Origin: JBPOJN01 sp052033505
GTDB lineage: Bacteria; UBA10199; JACPAL01; GCA-016699445
Assembly (NCBI GenBank): GCA_052033505.1
Contig: JBPOJN010000026.1
Location: 1 to 30,467 of the forward strand
DNA: 30,467 bases
Direction: 5' to 3'
Positions 12,518 through 21,229 of the stretch are shown here, in pieces. The translations under genes were made by a program, and so were the position numbers. The stretch's first letter is position 1. The number at the start of each line of letters is the position of its first letter. The notes beneath the pieces were generated by a model that worked only from the letters and a program-made list of their open reading frames with translations, did not search any database and was not told the DNA's origin.

Positions 12518-15325
12518 ATGCAAACTTGGGATTACCTGATTTTTGCCGTTCTCTCGGGCGGCGGACTTCTGTTGATCGATGCTTGGCTGCGACGGCCACG
12601 GCGCGGAGACAACATCCCGCCCCTGCTGTGGTTTCTTTTTTTAGTCATCCTCATAGGCGGATTTTTTTTCACCGAGTGGGTCGGCCAGATTGAAAAAGCC
12701 AAAATCCAGAATATGGTCGAGGGTTTCGCCCCCACCTACGCGCATGAATTGGCGCGCATGGGGCACGCTCGGGTCAATACAGCAACGCCACCCAACGATC
12801 CGACATATTTGAGTCTCATCGAGCAGGAAAAAAACTGGCTGAAGTTAAATCCGGTCGTCGCCGATATCTACACGATGCGCCTGTTGCCGGACGGGCGGAA
12901 AATCCTGCTGGTCGATTCGGAAACCGATTATGACCATAACGGAGCCATCGAAGGCGCACGTGAGGGCCGCACCGTCCTCGGCGAGGTTTTTGAGGAAAAG
13001 TCGGAGGGAAAAACCAACGGCATGGACCTGGCCTTCGAAGGCCATAAAAATTTCGACGACACGATCTACTCCGACCGCTGGGGGACTTGGGTTAGCGCCT
13101 ACGCACCGATCTACGACGGACAAGGACACGTGGAAGCGATACTCGGCGTGGATTATCCGGCGAAGCTCTGGCTGGATTCGGTGCAACGCGTGCGATGGGT
13201 CGCGATCGGTATTTTAAGCCTCATCGTCGGCATCCTGACCGCTTCGACCGCCAATACGATGAACTTAAGGAACTATATCCGGCAGCGCCTCCTAATCGAA
13301 GAAGAACTCCTAAAATCCAAATCCGTCGCCGAATCCGCGAGCGTCGCCAAGAGTGAATTCTTGGCCAACATGAGCCATGAGATTCGCACGCCCTTGAACG
13401 GCGTCATGGGAATGATCGACCTGATGGCCGAGACCGGCTTGGATGCCAAACAAGAGGAATTCTTGAACGCGCTGCGCGAGTCCACTGACTACTTGCGCAA
13501 TCTCTTAAATGACATCTTGGATTTTTCGAAGATCGAAGCCGGCAAGATCGACTTCGAAAGTATCGACTTCAATCTCTGGGAAACCCTGGGCCGGGCCATG
13601 CGCCCCTTGGTCTTAAAGGCCCACGAAAAAAACCTCGAATTAATCGGCGACATCGCCCCCGACGTTCCGGAAATCCTCAAAGGCGACGCCGGACGCCTTC
13701 GCCAAATCATCACAAATCTCTTGGGCAACGCCATTAAGTTCACTGAAACGGGCGACATCACCGTCAAGATCGACCGTTTCGCGGAATCTCCCGGAAAAGT
13801 CATCCTGCACCTGCAGGTGCAGGATACGGGCATCGGCATCCCCGCTGACAAGTGTGGAACGATCTTCGACGTTTTCACGCAGGCCGATAGTTCGACGAAA
13901 AGACGCTATGGAGGCACGGGCCTAGGTCTCGCGATTTCTTCTCGCCTGGTGCAGATAATGAAGGGCCGCATCTGGGTCGAGAGCGTCGAAGGACAGGGAA
14001 GCGTCTTCCATGCAACGGTTCCTTTCCTGATCAGCGCCGCTCTCCGTGAAACCCGTTTGCCGCGCACGTTCCTCTTCGGAAAAGCGCTCTTGGTCGCGGG
14101 ACACGAAAAGTTCAGACGCATGGTCCAGCACTGGTTGAAAAATTGGGGGTTGGATGTCGTTTCCGTCCCGACGATCGAAGCAGGCATCGACGCCCTGGAA
14201 CACCAAAACTTCGACATCGCCTTACTGGATATCGGACCCCAAAAATCGAAAACCGACGTGATCCGCCAAATCCGCGATCAAAAACGCGTGAAGGACATTA
14301 TCCTCTTGGAGCCCACGACGACGCCTTTCGAATTGACCAAGCGCCTCGAATCCATGGTCTCGGCCATCGTCGTCAAGCCCCCGATTCCCGGAGACCTCCA
14401 GAAAAACATCCTAAAACTCGTGGAGACTTCTCACGTCGCGGAAAAACAAAAAAATGAATCACCTTCGTCGGCAGCGAACCCTTTGAAAGTGCTCCTAGCC
14501 GAAGACAACACCATCAATCAAATGGTCATCACGAACATCCTCGAACGACGCGGACACCAGCTCACCGTGGCCAACAACGGCTTCGAGGTTCTAGAAATAC
14601 TCAAGAAAACCCCGCAAGGGCATTTCGATATCATCCTCATGGACGTACAGATGCCGCGCATGGACGGATGCGAAACCACGCGGCGGATCCGAGAGATGGA
14701 AGTTCCGACCGGTCATCATACGCCGATCATCGCCATGACGGCTCACGCACTCAAAGGCGACCGGGAACGTTTCCTCGAATCGGGCATGGACGACTATCTC
14801 TCAAAACCGTTTAACATGACGGATCTGCAAACACTGATCTCACACTGGATCCCGGACCGCACCGCGGCCGCGGGAGACCCTCAAAAAAATCAGGCGAAAA
14901 ACCCGGAAAGACATTCCATGCCGAAAGAATCCGCAGCCTCCGCAACGCCTCCCGCGAATCCCCAAGCGGCTGATCTCGAAAAAATACTTTGGGACAGGTT
15001 TGAGGGCGATCTCGACTTCCTCAAAAAAGTGACGTCACTTTTCTTGGAAGACAGCACGCGCATCTTAGGCTCGCTCTCGGAAGCCATCGAGGAACAGGAC
15101 GCGGAACGCGTGATGACCACCGCCCATAGCCTCAAAGGCGCCTTGGGCAATTTTCAGGCGCGCGAAGCCGCGGCCCAGGCGGCATTGCTCGAAAATATGG
15201 GATCTTCGGGACGTTTAGAAACCGAAAGCGCACGGAAAATCTTCGCGGTTCTGACTCAAAAAACGGGGATTTTAAAAAAAGTGCTGACTAAAATGTGCTC
15301 AGAGGGATCCCCGCAGAACGTCTAA
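12518..15325 (+). CDS. hybrid sensor histidine kinase (sensor-HisKA-HATPase-REC-REC-HPt)
   Basis: A 935-residue multi-step kinase. Two N-terminal membrane helices (about 4-20 and 35-53), a periplasmic Cache-like sensor of about 170 residues (PDGRKILLVDSETDYDHNG; WVSAYAPIYDGQGHVEAILGVDY) and a third helix (about 225-245) form the input part. The kinase core has His287 in NMSHEIRTPLNG, then GDAGRLRQIITNLLGNAIKFT, DTGIGIP and GGTGLGLAIS. The first receiver is degenerate: LLVAGHEK replaces the acidic pocket, although LLDIG and VVKPP remain. The second is canonical with Asp709 (ILMDVQMPRMDG). A C-terminal HPt has His870 (TTAHSLKGA). The start is ATG at 12518 with AAAGG before it. The partner is most likely the adjacent NtrC-type regulator. 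Its 3' end overlaps the convergent peroxiredoxin gene by 27 bases. Confidence 0.95.
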   Translation: MQTWDYLIFAVLSGGGLLLIDAWLRRPRRGDNIPPLLWFLFLVILIGGFFFTEWVGQIEKAKIQNMVEGFAPTYAHELARMGHARVNTATPPNDPTYLSLIEQEKNWLKLNPVVADIYTMRLLPDGRKILLVDSETDYDHNGAIEGAREGRTVLGEVFEEKSEGKTNGMDLAFEGHKNFDDTIYSDRWGTWVSAYAPIYDGQGHVEAILGVDYPAKLWLDSVQRVRWVAIGILSLIVGILTASTANTMNLRNYIRQRLLIEEELLKSKSVAESASVAKSEFLANMSHEIRTPLNGVMGMIDLMAETGLDAKQEEFLNALRESTDYLRNLLNDILDFSKIEAGKIDFESIDFNLWETLGRAMRPLVLKAHEKNLELIGDIAPDVPEILKGDAGRLRQIITNLLGNAIKFTETGDITVKIDRFAESPGKVILHLQVQDTGIGIPADKCGTIFDVFTQADSSTKRRYGGTGLGLAISSRLVQIMKGRIWVESVEGQGSVFHATVPFLISAALRETRLPRTFLFGKALLVAGHEKFRRMVQHWLKNWGLDVVSVPTIEAGIDALEHQNFDIALLDIGPQKSKTDVIRQIRDQKRVKDIILLEPTTTPFELTKRLESMVSAIVVKPPIPGDLQKNILKLVETSHVAEKQKNESPSSAANPLKVLLAEDNTINQMVITNILERRGHQLTVANNGFEVLEILKKTPQGHFDIILMDVQMPRMDGCETTRRIREMEVPTGHHTPIIAMTAHALKGDRERFLESGMDDYLSKPFNMTDLQTLISHWIPDRTAAAGDPQKNQAKNPERHSMPKESAASATPPANPQAADLEKILWDRFEGDLDFLKKVTSLFLEDSTRILGSLSEAIEEQDAERVMTTAHSLKGALGNFQAREAAAQAALLENMGSSGRLETESARKIFAVLTQKTGILKKVLTKMCSEGSPQNV

Positions 15326-15802
15326 GGCTTCCAAAATGTGTTTGCGCGGCCGGAACTGGGAAGAAAAATGAAGCCGGATCGAGCCCGACTTGTCGATCAC
15401 GAACGTTTCCCGACCGGGCAACAATCCAAAAGTCTTCGCAACCCCGTAAGCCTTCCGCACCGATCCGTCCGCGTCACTGAGCAACGTGAAGTTCAAGCGG
15501 TGTTTCGCCGCGAATTCCGCGTGCGACGCGATGGAATCCGAACTGACCCCGATCACTTCCGCGCCCGCATCCCGAAAATCTTCGTAGGCGTCGCGAAAAG
15601 CGCACGCCTCGGCCGTGCATCCGGGTGTTTCGTCCTTCGGATAAAAATAAACGACGACGGCTTTTTTTCCGCGGAAATCGGAGAGCGAAACGGTCTGGCC
15701 TTGTTGGTCTTTCAAAGAAAAATTGGGGGCTTGAGCCCCTTCAGGGAGAGCCATGGAACAACCGACTAGCGTGCAGAGGAAAATCACACCAGAAAATTTC
15801 AC
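15299..15802 (-). CDS. lipoprotein Bcp-type peroxiredoxin
   Basis: A 167-residue thiol peroxidase of the Bcp/PrxQ class. From the GTG at 15802 it opens with a short signal peptide and a lipobox Leu12-Val13-Gly14-Cys15, so it should be lipid-anchored and act in the periplasm. The residue after Cys is Ser, not Asp, which would favour sorting to the outer membrane under E. coli-like Lol rules. The domain has peroxidatic Cys62 and resolving Cys67 in ETPGCTAEACAFRD. The GTG overlaps the recQ stop (GTGA, 15799-15802), which fixes this start over the longer frame reaching 15850. It is the second Bcp in the window and lacks the lysine tail of the first. Confidence 0.88.
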   Translation of the reverse strand: MKFSGVIFLCTLVGCSMALPEGAQAPNFSLKDQQGQTVSLSDFRGKKAVVVYFYPKDETPGCTAEACAFRDAYEDFRDAGAEVIGVSSDSIASHAEFAAKHRLNFTLLSDADGSVRKAYGVAKTFGLLPGRETFVIDKSGSIRLHFSSQFRPRKHILEALDVLRGSL

Positions 15803-17691
15803 GCCGCCCCTCGGATCAGTGTGAGCAATTCTTCCCCAAAAGCCGCGCATTTTCGTTCACCCATGCCAAAAACCTCCGCCAGCGCCTCGAGTGTTTTCGG
15901 TTTTTTTGCACAGAGATCGTCGATCGTGCGGTCCCAAAAAATCGTATAGGGCGGGATTTTCTTGCGCCGCGCCGTCTCCGCCCGCCACGCGCGGAGCGAA
16001 CTCCACAATTCCCGCTCCGCCGCGCGCACGCCTTCGGCGAAGTCGGTCGACCCTCCGGCGGCTTCGCCCGATTCGGTAGACTCGAAAGCCTTAGGCCGTT
16101 TTTGATCGCGCTTCAAACCCCGCACGGTCATTTCCTCGAGATGCCTTTTCGGCAGGACGGGTTCCGCCTGGTCCTTCATCACGTCGACGCCTTCAGGGGT
16201 CAAAGCCAGGGTCGGATACTTAAAACCGTTCTGACGGATGTAACCCTGCCGTATCAGGAGATCGACGAGCGAGGTGAGTTCCGGTTTCTTTTTGTATTCC
16301 AAGAGTCCGAACGTCGATAACCGCTCGTGGCCGTAAGCCGTTCCGCGGTCGCTGGATTTTCCCAGCAAGCAGTCGACAAGCACGCCTTTCCCGAAAGATT
16401 GGGTCCCGAAACGCGCCAGGCCCGAAAGCACAATGCGGATTTCTTTTTTAAGCTCCGCCGAAATCGCGATGACTTCCGTCTCCGAACAATTATCGCAAAC
16501 ACGGCATCCTTCGGGCAACGACTCGCGGTCTCCGAAATAATCCATCATCGCCGCCTGACGGCACGCGGACCCGTAGGCGTAACGTTGCATAAGCTTGAGT
16601 TTGTGGCGGCGGCTTTCGAGCCAGGCATGTCTTTGATCTTCGGGCACGGCCGCCACCGATTGTTGGATGAAAAAATCCTGCAGACCGGCGTCGTCGCCGC
16701 CGAAGAAAAGCAGGCACTGCGCTTCCAGCCCGTCGCGGCCCGCGCGGCCGGCTTCTTGGTAATACGCCTCCAGGCTCCCCGGCATCTGCGCATGCACGAC
16801 TAGACGCACGTCCGGACGATCCACGCCCATGCCTAAGGCGTTCGTCGCGACGATGATGACGCGTGGATCTTCCTGGAAATGACGGTGCGTCGCCTCGCGC
16901 TCTTCCGCATCCATGCCTGCATGGTAGGAAAACGCGGGAATCTTCCGGTCGCGCAAAAATTCGGTCAAGGCGTCGACGTTTTTACGCGTGCCGGAATAAA
17001 CAATCGCCGCTCCCGACGGCAGAGCCTCCAGAAGACGGGCGGTCTCCAAAAACCGCGCCTTCTTGCCGCCTTCCATGCGCGCGCGGAATTTAAGATTCGG
17101 CCGGTAAAACCCATGCACGCGGATCAACGGGTCTTGGAGCTTCAACGAAGACGCGATCTCCGCCTGCACTTCCGGCGTCGCGGTCGCGGTCAACGCGATG
17201 ACAGGACAACCGAGTTCTTTCCGGATTCTTCCCAGGTCGCGGTATTCCTCGCGGAAATCGTGCCCCCACTGCGCGATGCAATGAGCCTCGTCGACCGCGA
17301 CGTAATCCGGCGGATGTTTTTGCAGAAAATGAAAAAACTCCGGCATCGCGACGCGTTCCGGGGAAACGTAGTAAAGATTCAGCCGCCGTTCCGCCCAAGC
17401 CTCGCGGGTCTCTCGGTAATTTTCTTCCTGAGCCGAATGCGTCGCGGCCGACGGGATCTTCAAGAGCTGTAGCTTGGCGACCTGATCGTTCATCAAGCTG
17501 ATCAAGGGGGAAATGACGAGGCATCGCTTGCCCGCTGCGATCGCCGGGAGTTGATAGCAAAGCGACTTTCCGGACCCGGTCGCCATGACGGCCAGCACGT
17601 CGCGGCCTTCCGAAACGGCGCCGATGATCTCTTCCTGTCCGTGCCGGAAAGTCTCGAGGCCGAAGACGGAATGCAGGATATTCTGTTTCAA
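15799..17691 (-). CDS. recQ: ATP-dependent DNA helicase RecQ
   Basis: A 630-residue 3'-5' helicase of recombination repair. Helicase motifs run in order: Gln19 region FRHGQEEII (motif 0), ATGSGKS with Lys42 (Walker A), SPLISLMNDQ, VDEAHCIAQWGHDFR (DEAH box and aromatic loop), ALTATAT, IVYSGTRKN, VIIVATNALGMGVDRPDVR and QEAGRAGRDG. A zinc site of four Cys follows (SACRQ and CRVCDNC), then a winged-helix RQC domain and a C-terminal HRDC-like domain (TIFWDRTIDDLCAKKPKTLEAL). The start is TTG at 17691, 13 bases after the ferredoxin stop and without a clear ribosome-binding site; no better in-frame start exists. Translation likely depends on the upstream gene. Confidence 0.95.
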   Translation of the reverse strand: MKQNILHSVFGLETFRHGQEEIIGAVSEGRDVLAVMATGSGKSLCYQLPAIAAGKRCLVISPLISLMNDQVAKLQLLKIPSAATHSAQEENYRETREAWAERRLNLYYVSPERVAMPEFFHFLQKHPPDYVAVDEAHCIAQWGHDFREEYRDLGRIRKELGCPVIALTATATPEVQAEIASSLKLQDPLIRVHGFYRPNLKFRARMEGGKKARFLETARLLEALPSGAAIVYSGTRKNVDALTEFLRDRKIPAFSYHAGMDAEEREATHRHFQEDPRVIIVATNALGMGVDRPDVRLVVHAQMPGSLEAYYQEAGRAGRDGLEAQCLLFFGGDDAGLQDFFIQQSVAAVPEDQRHAWLESRRHKLKLMQRYAYGSACRQAAMMDYFGDRESLPEGCRVCDNCSETEVIAISAELKKEIRIVLSGLARFGTQSFGKGVLVDCLLGKSSDRGTAYGHERLSTFGLLEYKKKPELTSLVDLLIRQGYIRQNGFKYPTLALTPEGVDVMKDQAEPVLPKRHLEEMTVRGLKRDQKRPKAFESTESGEAAGGSTDFAEGVRAAERELWSSLRAWRAETARRKKIPPYTIFWDRTIDDLCAKKPKTLEALAEVFGMGERKCAAFGEELLTLIRGAA

Positions 17692-17704
17692 GGGGCTTGG
17701 ACCG

Positions 17705-18070
17705 TTAACCTAAAACGCCGTCCTGGTAAGGCTGGGGGATGATGCCGTCCAAAGGTTTGGCAGCTTCGATTTCTTCGGGGGTCAGTTTGTAGACGTGGAT
17801 CGCATCGTAGGGGCAGTTTTGTTCGCAAAGTTTGCAGCCGATGCAGGTTTCGATGTCGACATGCACGATCGTCAGCACGCCTTCGGCTTTTTCTCCGCCG
17901 CGCAAGGTCAGACACGAAGGCACGGGGCACCAGTGAACGCAGTACTCACATCCAGTACAGGCGTCGTGCTCGACCAAGGCCTTCATCTTGGGTTTAGCCG
18001 GTTTCGGAGCAGGTGTCACCGGGGCTTCGGCCACAACGGGTGCGGCCTGGGTTTCAGTCGTCGTTTCCAT
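17705..18070 (-). CDS. 2[4Fe-4S] ferredoxin
   Basis: A 121-residue electron carrier. After an Ala/Pro/Lys-rich N-terminal linker of about 30 residues come two cluster motifs: CTGCEYCVHWCP and CIGCKLCEQNCPYDAI, each with the CxxCxxC...CP pattern. An 18-residue insertion between the motifs (CLTLRGGEKAEG) and a C-terminal extension distinguish it from minimal 55-residue ferredoxins; the shape recalls NuoI/iron-sulfur subunits. A start at Met29 would remove the linker and cannot be excluded. It lies eight bases after an OmpA-like gene and 13 bases before recQ, apparently in the same transcript. Its partner enzyme is not evident. Confidence 0.9.
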   Translation of the reverse strand: METTTETQAAPVVAEAPVTPAPKPAKPKMKALVEHDACTGCEYCVHWCPVPSCLTLRGGEKAEGVLTIVHVDIETCIGCKLCEQNCPYDAIHVYKLTPEEIEAAKPLDGIIPQPYQDGVLG

Positions 18071-18078
18071 AGAAGGCG

Positions 18079-19431
18079 CTAATTCTTGTTGGTTTCGGGT
18101 CTTTTGTCAAAATCTTCATAGGTGGGAGCGGTCGATTTTTGATGCACACGGATCTTGGCCTCCGGATCCAGTTGGAGATGGAATTCCACGCGGCGGTTCT
18201 GGGCGCGGCCGGCCTTCGTGCCGTTGTCCGCCACGGGTTCGGATTCGCCCTTGCCGACGGCTGTTATTTTTTCGGCGGGATAGCCTTTTCCAGCCATGTA
18301 TTCACCCACGACTCCGGCTCGTTTCTCCGAAAGTTTCTGATTGTAAGAATCCCGGCCTACCGAGTCGGTATAACCCTCGATACGGACGCCCGTAACGCCG
18401 GAACGATCCTGGATGGCATTCACGATCTCATCGAGGACCGGATAAGAACTGGGGACGATGACCCAGCGATTAAACTGGAAATGGATCTTATCCGTCGCAA
18501 TCACCTCTTCCGAAACGGGAGGCGCCGGGAGTTGCCGCTCGTCCTGAGCATGACGGTAAGAGGCTCCGATAAAAACCCGCCAATCGGGCGCGCCCAATCC
18601 GTCCAAGATCCCCGTTCCGCCCCCGGCCGTAAACGACAGAGATTTCCCCGGGAGCCAGCGCAGACCGCCGTTGATTTCCAAGTTTGTCGCGCTGCCGGGG
18701 GTGAAGAAATTCTCAAAAGTAGTCCAACCGCCAGCCTCCGTGACAAATTGCAAACGATTCACGATTTTCAAATTCGCTCCGACCCCATAAAGAAATTGGT
18801 GATGCAAGACAGCCCCGGTCAAAGAACGATCACGCAAACGCGCACCGGCATTGAGCGATAGAGAGAGACGATCCCATAAACGGTCGACGTCCAGAATCAC
18901 AAGACCGCCGCCGGTGATCTTGCCGTTGCCGGCGAAATATTTTTCCTGTCCGGTCGGAAACGTCACGAACGGCATGGCCGCCAGCCCCACCGGATATTTT
19001 CGAGAATCCAAAAGGCGTGCTTTGAAATTCACGCCAATATCTCCTACGCGGAAACCGTTGTCCTGGACCAGGGTCGCCGGAGTCAGAAATTGCTGATAAG
19101 GGGAGGCACTGAAACCAACACCTAAGTTTAACCAATTCCACAGCCCCAAGGCCGCTCCAAACTGGAGGGCGAATTGTTTCTGGATGACGTCTTGGATGTG
19201 AACCCCGGAGGGAGTTTCGATGACGATGGGATCGTCCGCAAGGTCGGCCGAAAGCCCCAAGGCGTAACCCCACTGTCCCAAAGTCTGAGATTGTTCGACG
19301 GTGAAATAAGGCCCTTGATCGACCGCAGGCTTGAAGCTCAGGGAATCGACGCCGACGGCCGCTGAGGCCACGGGGCTTAAGGCGAGAAAGCCCGCTAAAA
19401 AAAAGACAGAAAAATACCGAAAAGAAACCAC
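18079..19431 (-). CDS. OmpA-family outer membrane protein with long N-terminal barrel-like domain (copy 1)
   Basis: A 450-residue outer-membrane protein. GTG at 19431 with a strong GGGGAGGG before it is followed by a signal peptide ending near ASA. Residues of about 30-310 form a beta-rich region (FKPAVDQGPYFTVEQSQTLGQWG; FGAALGLWNWLNLGVG; AMPFVTFPTGQ; GGLRWL; TAGGGTGILDGLGAPDWRVFIGASY), probably a membrane barrel. Residues of about 315-430 are the OmpA/MotB peptidoglycan-binding domain (IHFQFNR, VRIEGYTDSVG..SYNQKLSEKRA, GRAQNRRVEFHL). It is clearly paralogous to the protein at 21259-22578, including the ending APTY, after which this copy has an extra Asp/Lys-rich tail. It should tie the outer membrane to the cell wall and may display or export the surface protein encoded between the two copies. 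Confidence 0.9.
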   Translation of the reverse strand: MVSFRYFSVFFLAGFLALSPVASAAVGVDSLSFKPAVDQGPYFTVEQSQTLGQWGYALGLSADLADDPIVIETPSGVHIQDVIQKQFALQFGAALGLWNWLNLGVGFSASPYQQFLTPATLVQDNGFRVGDIGVNFKARLLDSRKYPVGLAAMPFVTFPTGQEKYFAGNGKITGGGLVILDVDRLWDRLSLSLNAGARLRDRSLTGAVLHHQFLYGVGANLKIVNRLQFVTEAGGWTTFENFFTPGSATNLEINGGLRWLPGKSLSFTAGGGTGILDGLGAPDWRVFIGASYRHAQDERQLPAPPVSEEVIATDKIHFQFNRWVIVPSSYPVLDEIVNAIQDRSGVTGVRIEGYTDSVGRDSYNQKLSEKRAGVVGEYMAGKGYPAEKITAVGKGESEPVADNGTKAGRAQNRRVEFHLQLDPEAKIRVHQKSTAPTYEDFDKRPETNKN

Positions 19432-19490
19432 GTACGACCCTCCCCAGGGTTACGTTGATGCCTTCTTCAGGAGAACTGGATAATATTTTT

Positions 19491-21212
19491 CTACTGTAAT
19501 TTTATGCGTTTCGCCAGGATTAAACCGCCCAGGAGGACAAAATTTCCCAAAATGAGAAATAAAGTGGTTTCTTTAGAAAAAGAATCCTTCATCGGCATCA
19601 GTCCGCATCCACCGTCTCCCAGGAGATAAACAACGCAGTTGGTGGGATTCGCAGCGCAATAAACGTCGGCTGTCGTTTCGATCACGCAAGAATTGGAGCA
19701 GCCGTCGCCGCTGACCAAGTTTCCGTCGTCGCACTGCTCGGGAGACGCGGGCTGACCGTCGCCGCAGCCGGCGGTGCACACGGCACCGACGCAGGTAAAT
19801 CCGGGTTCCACGACGCACGTATTCGAGCAACCGTCTCCATTGACTAAGTTTCCATCATCGCAAGGCTCACCGTTTTCCACGACGCCGTTACCACACACGA
19901 CGCCTTCGACGGCACAAAGACTGGAGCAGCCATCGCCGTCGATCAAGTTTCCGTCATCGCATTGTTCGAAATTCTGAACGACGCCGTCACCGCAAAGAGC
20001 GACTTGTTGCAGCTCGAAGGCTCCGATGTCGCAAACCAAAGTACCGTTTCCATCACCGTCCACGGGACGCGTGGAACCACGCTGATCCGCGGCCAAAACG
20101 ACGGCTTGCGCGTCGTCCGAAGTGCAGCCTTCGATATTATTACCCCCGTCGAGGGCGGAGCTTGAGGCCGTCAGCGCATGCGTGCGCGTCGGACCTCCGT
20201 TATCGGCCAATGCCGAAAGTCCTGGATCGATCGTAGACGCCGCCGTGCCAATCTGATCCCCCGTTCCTCCGGCGAAATTTCCATCGCAGCCTGTCTCGTC
20301 GCCGATGAGGTTGAAACCTTCGCTGGTCAGGACAGCCGCCTGGGCGTTGAAACAATCAGGATCCGTCGCGGCGTCATTTCCGGCCAAAATCGTATTTCTT
20401 AAGAAAAAAGTCGCTGCAGGATCGTCGATGAGGAGACCGCCGCCTTGGGCTCCTGTGGTATTCTCGGTCACCGTGGCATTTCTTAAATTTTTGGCATCAG
20501 CTCCCGTCAGCGCGAGACCGCCGCCACCGAAGACGGCGGTATTTCCGCTGACCGTGGTATTCACGAGGGTGACGCCACCGCTGGAGTTGATGCCGCCGCC
20601 TCTTATTTCGGCTTCGTTGCCGTCGATCAAGCTCGTCGTCACGGTCAAGACGGCACCGCCGGAAAGAAAAAGCCCGCCGCCGCTTCCGCCGGTATTTCCG
20701 ATGACGCGGGCTACGTTTTCACTGACGGCGGTATCGATCAGGGTCACGTCGCCCTGAGTGGAGAGAATGCCTCCGCCCTGTCCTTGGACGCTTCCATGAG
20801 TGACGGTTAAGTCGATCAAGATCAAAGACGAAGCGGACGTCGAAATGGGGAGGTGAAACACGCGGTCAATCGTGTTGCCGTCGATAATGGTAGAAGCCGC
20901 GCCTTCGCCTTGGACTGTAATCGGGCTGCCCGTCGCTCCATTGACGACATCCAAATCTCCCGTGAGCGCGGCGTCTTCGCCCGCGCCCGCCACGGTCAGG
21001 AGATACGTACCCGCCGGAAGCGTGATGGTATCGGCGCCCGCGGCGTTATTGGCCGCGATCACGGCGCCGCGGAGGCTGCAATCGTTCGCCGCCACCGTAC
21101 ACGCCGTCGCGCCTGCCGTGTCATCCGTGCGGTCGACGACGAATTCAGCCGCGTGCGCAGAGGAGGTCAAAACCAGAGCCCATAAAGCGAGAACGATTTT
21201 TTGTGTCTTCAT
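19491..21212 (-). CDS. surface protein: right-handed beta-helix, three Myxo-type disulfide repeats, Cys-containing C-terminal anchor
   Basis: A 573-residue exported protein. The signal peptide ends near AHA (about residue 21). Residues of about 22-400 are Gly/Thr/Ala-rich short repeats (GGGILSTQG, GGGLFLSGG, GGGINSSGG, GGGGLALTG, GGGLLIDD with interposed VSGNTA-type turns), typical of a polymorphic-outer-membrane-type beta-helix. It opens with a 'TVD...D......CSLRGAV.AAN' motif and closes with DIGAFELQ, the usual choice-of-anchor Q ends. Residues of about 405-515 hold three CGDG..E..EQCDDGN..DGDGCS..C repeats (DUF4215-like). The end is GDGGCGLMP, a short charged linker, one hydrophobic helix and KRIKLQ, which looks like a sorting signal. 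It lies between two OmpA paralogues. Confidence 0.88.
   Translation of the reverse strand: MKTQKIVLALWALVLTSSAHAAEFVVDRTDDTAGATACTVAANDCSLRGAVIAANNAAGADTITLPAGTYLLTVAGAGEDAALTGDLDVVNGATGSPITVQGEGAASTIIDGNTIDRVFHLPISTSASSLILIDLTVTHGSVQGQGGGILSTQGDVTLIDTAVSENVARVIGNTGGSGGGLFLSGGAVLTVTTSLIDGNEAEIRGGGINSSGGVTLVNTTVSGNTAVFGGGGLALTGADAKNLRNATVTENTTGAQGGGLLIDDPAATFFLRNTILAGNDAATDPDCFNAQAAVLTSEGFNLIGDETGCDGNFAGGTGDQIGTAASTIDPGLSALADNGGPTRTHALTASSSALDGGNNIEGCTSDDAQAVVLAADQRGSTRPVDGDGNGTLVCDIGAFELQQVALCGDGVVQNFEQCDDGNLIDGDGCSSLCAVEGVVCGNGVVENGEPCDDGNLVNGDGCSNTCVVEPGFTCVGAVCTAGCGDGQPASPEQCDDGNLVSGDGCSNSCVIETTADVYCAANPTNCVVYLLGDGGCGLMPMKDSFSKETTLFLILGNFVLLGGLILAKRIKLQ
19680..19995 (-). repeat. three coding repeats encoding DUF4215-like disulfide modules
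   Basis: Three copies of a similar stretch recur with AAGTTTCC as a shared plus-strand mark at about 19717, 19846 and 19945, giving periods of about 129 and 99 bases. Each encodes one Cys-rich CGDG...CDDGN...GDGCS module of the surface protein. Base identity between copies is high enough to allow slippage or recombination, so copy number may vary between strains. Confidence 0.75.
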
Positions 21213-21229
21213 AAGGTTAAGTCCCGTTT

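Noticed and set aside
15625..16320. 231-codon open frame on the plus strand
   Set aside because: It is antisense to recQ and the lipoprotein peroxiredoxin; both are well supported.
19680..19995. CRISPR-like or satellite repeat array
   Set aside because: The repeats have unequal periods, are in frame, and encode Cys-rich disulfide modules.
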